Assembly (NCBI GenBank): GCA_023247705.1
Contig: JAHFFY010000021.1
Span: 1-32,756 of the forward strand
Direction: 5' to 3'
DNA: 32,756 bases
Source: Candidatus Omnitrophota bacterium
Lineage (GTDB): Bacteria; Omnitrophota; Gorgyraeia; Zapsychrales; JAHFFX01
How positions within the stretch are numbered: the first letter of the stretch is position 1; every line of letters begins with the position of its first letter. The notes beneath the pieces are model-generated. The model was not told the DNA's origin, searched no databases, and saw only the letters and a program-made list of their open reading frames with translations. Position numbers and translations under genes: made by a program. This document shows positions 31,294 to 32,756 of the stretch, piece after piece.

Positions 31294-32756
31294 AATAGCC
31301 TAAATTCGGCGACAACCATTTCTCGATTGAGGCCACATCCATCCCTTTGCGTCTGGCGTAATCCGCCACTTGGTCCCGGCCGATCTTGCCGATCCCGAAA
31401 TACTGCGACGCGGGGTGCGAAAAATAATATCCGGACACCGATGAGGCCGGAAGCATGGCGCAGCTTTCCGTCAGGCGGATGCCAGCGGAAGATTCGGCCT
31501 GAAGTAATTCAAAAATCGCCCGTTTCTCGGTATGATCCGGACAGGCCGGATAACCGGGCGCCGGACGGATGCCTTGATATTTTTCTTTGATCATGGATTC
31601 GTTGTCGAGATGTTCCTCTTGGGCATAGCCCCACAATTCCTTGCGCACCAGCTCGTGCAGCAGTTCCGCGAACCCTTCCGCCAACCGGTCGGCCAGGGCC
31701 TTAATCATGATGTTGTTATAATCGTCGTGATTACGATCGAATTCCGCGATGATCTTTTCCAGATTGATGCCGGAGGTCACCGCGAAAAGACCCAGATAAT
31801 CTTTAACTTCACTTTCTTTGGGCGCAATAAAATCAGCTAATGCGAAATTGGGCTGGCCAGCGGATTTATCCGTCTGCTGGCGCAGCGTATGGACCACGGA
31901 CAAAATTTTCGTGCGTTGATCATCTGTGTACAATTCGATATCATCTCCCACCCGGCTGGCTGGATAAAATCCAACGACCCCCTTCGCGGTCAATAATTTT
32001 TGGGACACGACACGCTTGAGCAAGGCCTCGGCGTCCGCGAACAACTTTTGGGCCTCGGGCCCGACCTTCGGGTCTTTAAAAATTTTCGGATAGCTTCCTT
32101 TCAATTCCCAGGTCTGGAAAAACGGCGACCAGTCGATGCGGGTTTGAATTTTATCAAGCGCAAACGAATCGAACACTTTTCGTCCGAGAAAAGACGGTTT
32201 CATCACAACGGTCTTTTCCCAGTTGATCTTCGGCGCGCGTTCGCGTGCTTGAGCGATCGTCAACAGCGGAATCCCCTGCGACTTATTCCGGTGGGCTTCG
32301 CGCAATTTTTCATATTTGGAATCCAGTTCCCTACGAAACGATTGTTGAACCTTGGTATTCAGCAAATTTCCGACGACCCCCACACTGCGCGAGGCATCCA
32401 GGACATGCGTGACACCACCGGAAAGATAATTCGGGGCGATCTTGACCGCCGTGTGCATCTCCGAAGTCGTAGCGCCGCCGATCAGCAACGGAATAATAAA
32501 ACCGTTACGCTGCATTTCCTTGGCCACGTGGACCATTTCATCCAATGAGGGTGTGATCAAACCGCTGAGCCCGATGATGTCCGCCTTGGACTCGATTGCG
32601 GTGGCCAAAATTTTTTCGCACGGGACCATGACCCCCAGATCAATAATCTCGTAATTGTTACAGGCCAAGACAACCCCGACGATATTTTTGCCGATGTCAT
32701 GTACGTCGCCTTTGACGGTCGCCATGACGATCTTCCCGGCGTGCCGGGATTCCGTG
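31292..32756 (-). CDS. metH: Cobalamin-dependent methionine synthase, partial (N-terminal part beyond window)
   Basis: The frame is open to the right edge; it is the C-terminal portion of MetH (about 487 residues). MetH transfers a methyl group from methyltetrahydrofolate to homocysteine via cobalamin. Visible are the end of the cap domain, the B12-binding domain with DVHDIGKNIV (histidine ligand), the SGLITPSLDEM loop and IGGATTSEMHTAVKI, and the activation domain with AdoMet site RPAPGYPACPDHTEK, plus SGYYFSHPASQYFGIGKIGRDQVADYA. The homocysteine and folate domains would lie outside the window. An ATG at 32725 is internal. The gene may link to the cobalamin adenosyltransferase and metX/metW here. 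Confidence 0.96.
   Translation of the reverse strand, partial: TESRHAGKIVMATVKGDVHDIGKNIVGVVLACNNYEIIDLGVMVPCEKILATAIESKADIIGLSGLITPSLDEMVHVAKEMQRNGFIIPLLIGGATTSEMHTAVKIAPNYLSGGVTHVLDASRSVGVVGNLLNTKVQQSFRRELDSKYEKLREAHRNKSQGIPLLTIAQARERAPKINWEKTVVMKPSFLGRKVFDSFALDKIQTRIDWSPFFQTWELKGSYPKIFKDPKVGPEAQKLFADAEALLKRVVSQKLLTAKGVVGFYPASRVGDDIELYTDDQRTKILSVVHTLRQQTDKSAGQPNFALADFIAPKESEVKDYLGLFAVTSGINLEKIIAEFDRNHDDYNNIMIKALADRLAEGFAELLHELVRKELWGYAQEEHLDNESMIKEKYQGIRPAPGYPACPDHTEKRAIFELLQAESSAGIRLTESCAMLPASSVSGYYFSHPASQYFGIGKIGRDQVADYARRKGMDVASIEKWLSPNLGY

Overview
The window is a dense bacterial chromosome segment of house-keeping and cofactor genes, by eye of moderate GC content. It has no rRNA, tRNA, CRISPR array, phage or transposase gene that I can see. 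The gene set (MEP isoprenoid pathway, type II fatty acid synthesis, peptidoglycan MurB, SUF Fe-S assembly, molybdopterin and methionine pathways) suggests a free-living Gram-negative-type bacterium. The leuB-asd-truA order, the marked use of short overlapping operons and the AT-rich intergenic inverted repeats make me think of an uncultured lineage such as Candidatus Omnitrophota, but this is only an impression; no marker gene here settles the taxonomy.

Layout: 1-2771 (minus) leuB-asd-truA (truA runs off the left edge). 2863-5208 (minus) fabG-acpP-fabF, with an in-frame TAA in fabF exactly at the catalytic lysine codon. 5312-7365 (minus) folE, a FolM/PTR1-type pteridine reductase, folB and folK form a folate block. 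7587-10007 (plus) a PHP histidinol-phosphatase, a VOC protein, a BCP peroxiredoxin and a small exported protein. 10008-12274 (minus) an unknown membrane-anchored protein, a DUF1761-like membrane protein and ispG. 12357-16814 (plus) ispH, a [2Fe-2S] ferredoxin, a MoaE-MoeB-rhodanese triple fusion, a PduO-type cobalamin adenosyltransferase and murB. 16815-17097 holds a 24-bp perfect palindrome, a second diverged copy of the murB 3' end offset by exactly 240 bp, and a bidirectional terminator. 17098-17828 (minus) is an AT-rich two-gene module with its own promoter: a small DUF5678-like protein and a retropepsin-like aspartic protease, translationally coupled. 17991-24986 (minus) rrf2-sufB-sufC-sufD-sufS-sufU-moaA. 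25095-26021 (minus) nfu and a pterin carbinolamine dehydratase. 26161-27357 (minus) an LhgO-like FAD oxidase. 27520-27768 (plus) a dual CDGSH protein. 27794-29534 (minus) metX-metW. 29705-30769 (minus) nadA. 30932-31237 (minus) a small membrane protein. 31292-32756 (minus) the C-terminal part of metH, which runs off the right edge.

How the genes work together: Fe-S assembly (SUF, Nfu) would supply clusters to many neighbours in the same window (IspG, IspH, MoaA, NadA, ferredoxin, CDGSH, the Rrf2 regulator). Pterin chemistry recurs (FolE/FolM/FolB/FolK, pterin carbinolamine dehydratase, MoaA, MoaE). MetX/MetW, MetH and the cobalamin adenosyltransferase form a methionine/B12 theme. The strongest items for follow-up are the stop codon at the FabF catalytic lysine, the DUF5678/retropepsin pair, a shared 24-bp element just upstream of both the suf and nfu promoters, the MoaE-MoeB-rhodanese fusion, and the partial murB duplication beside the inserted module.
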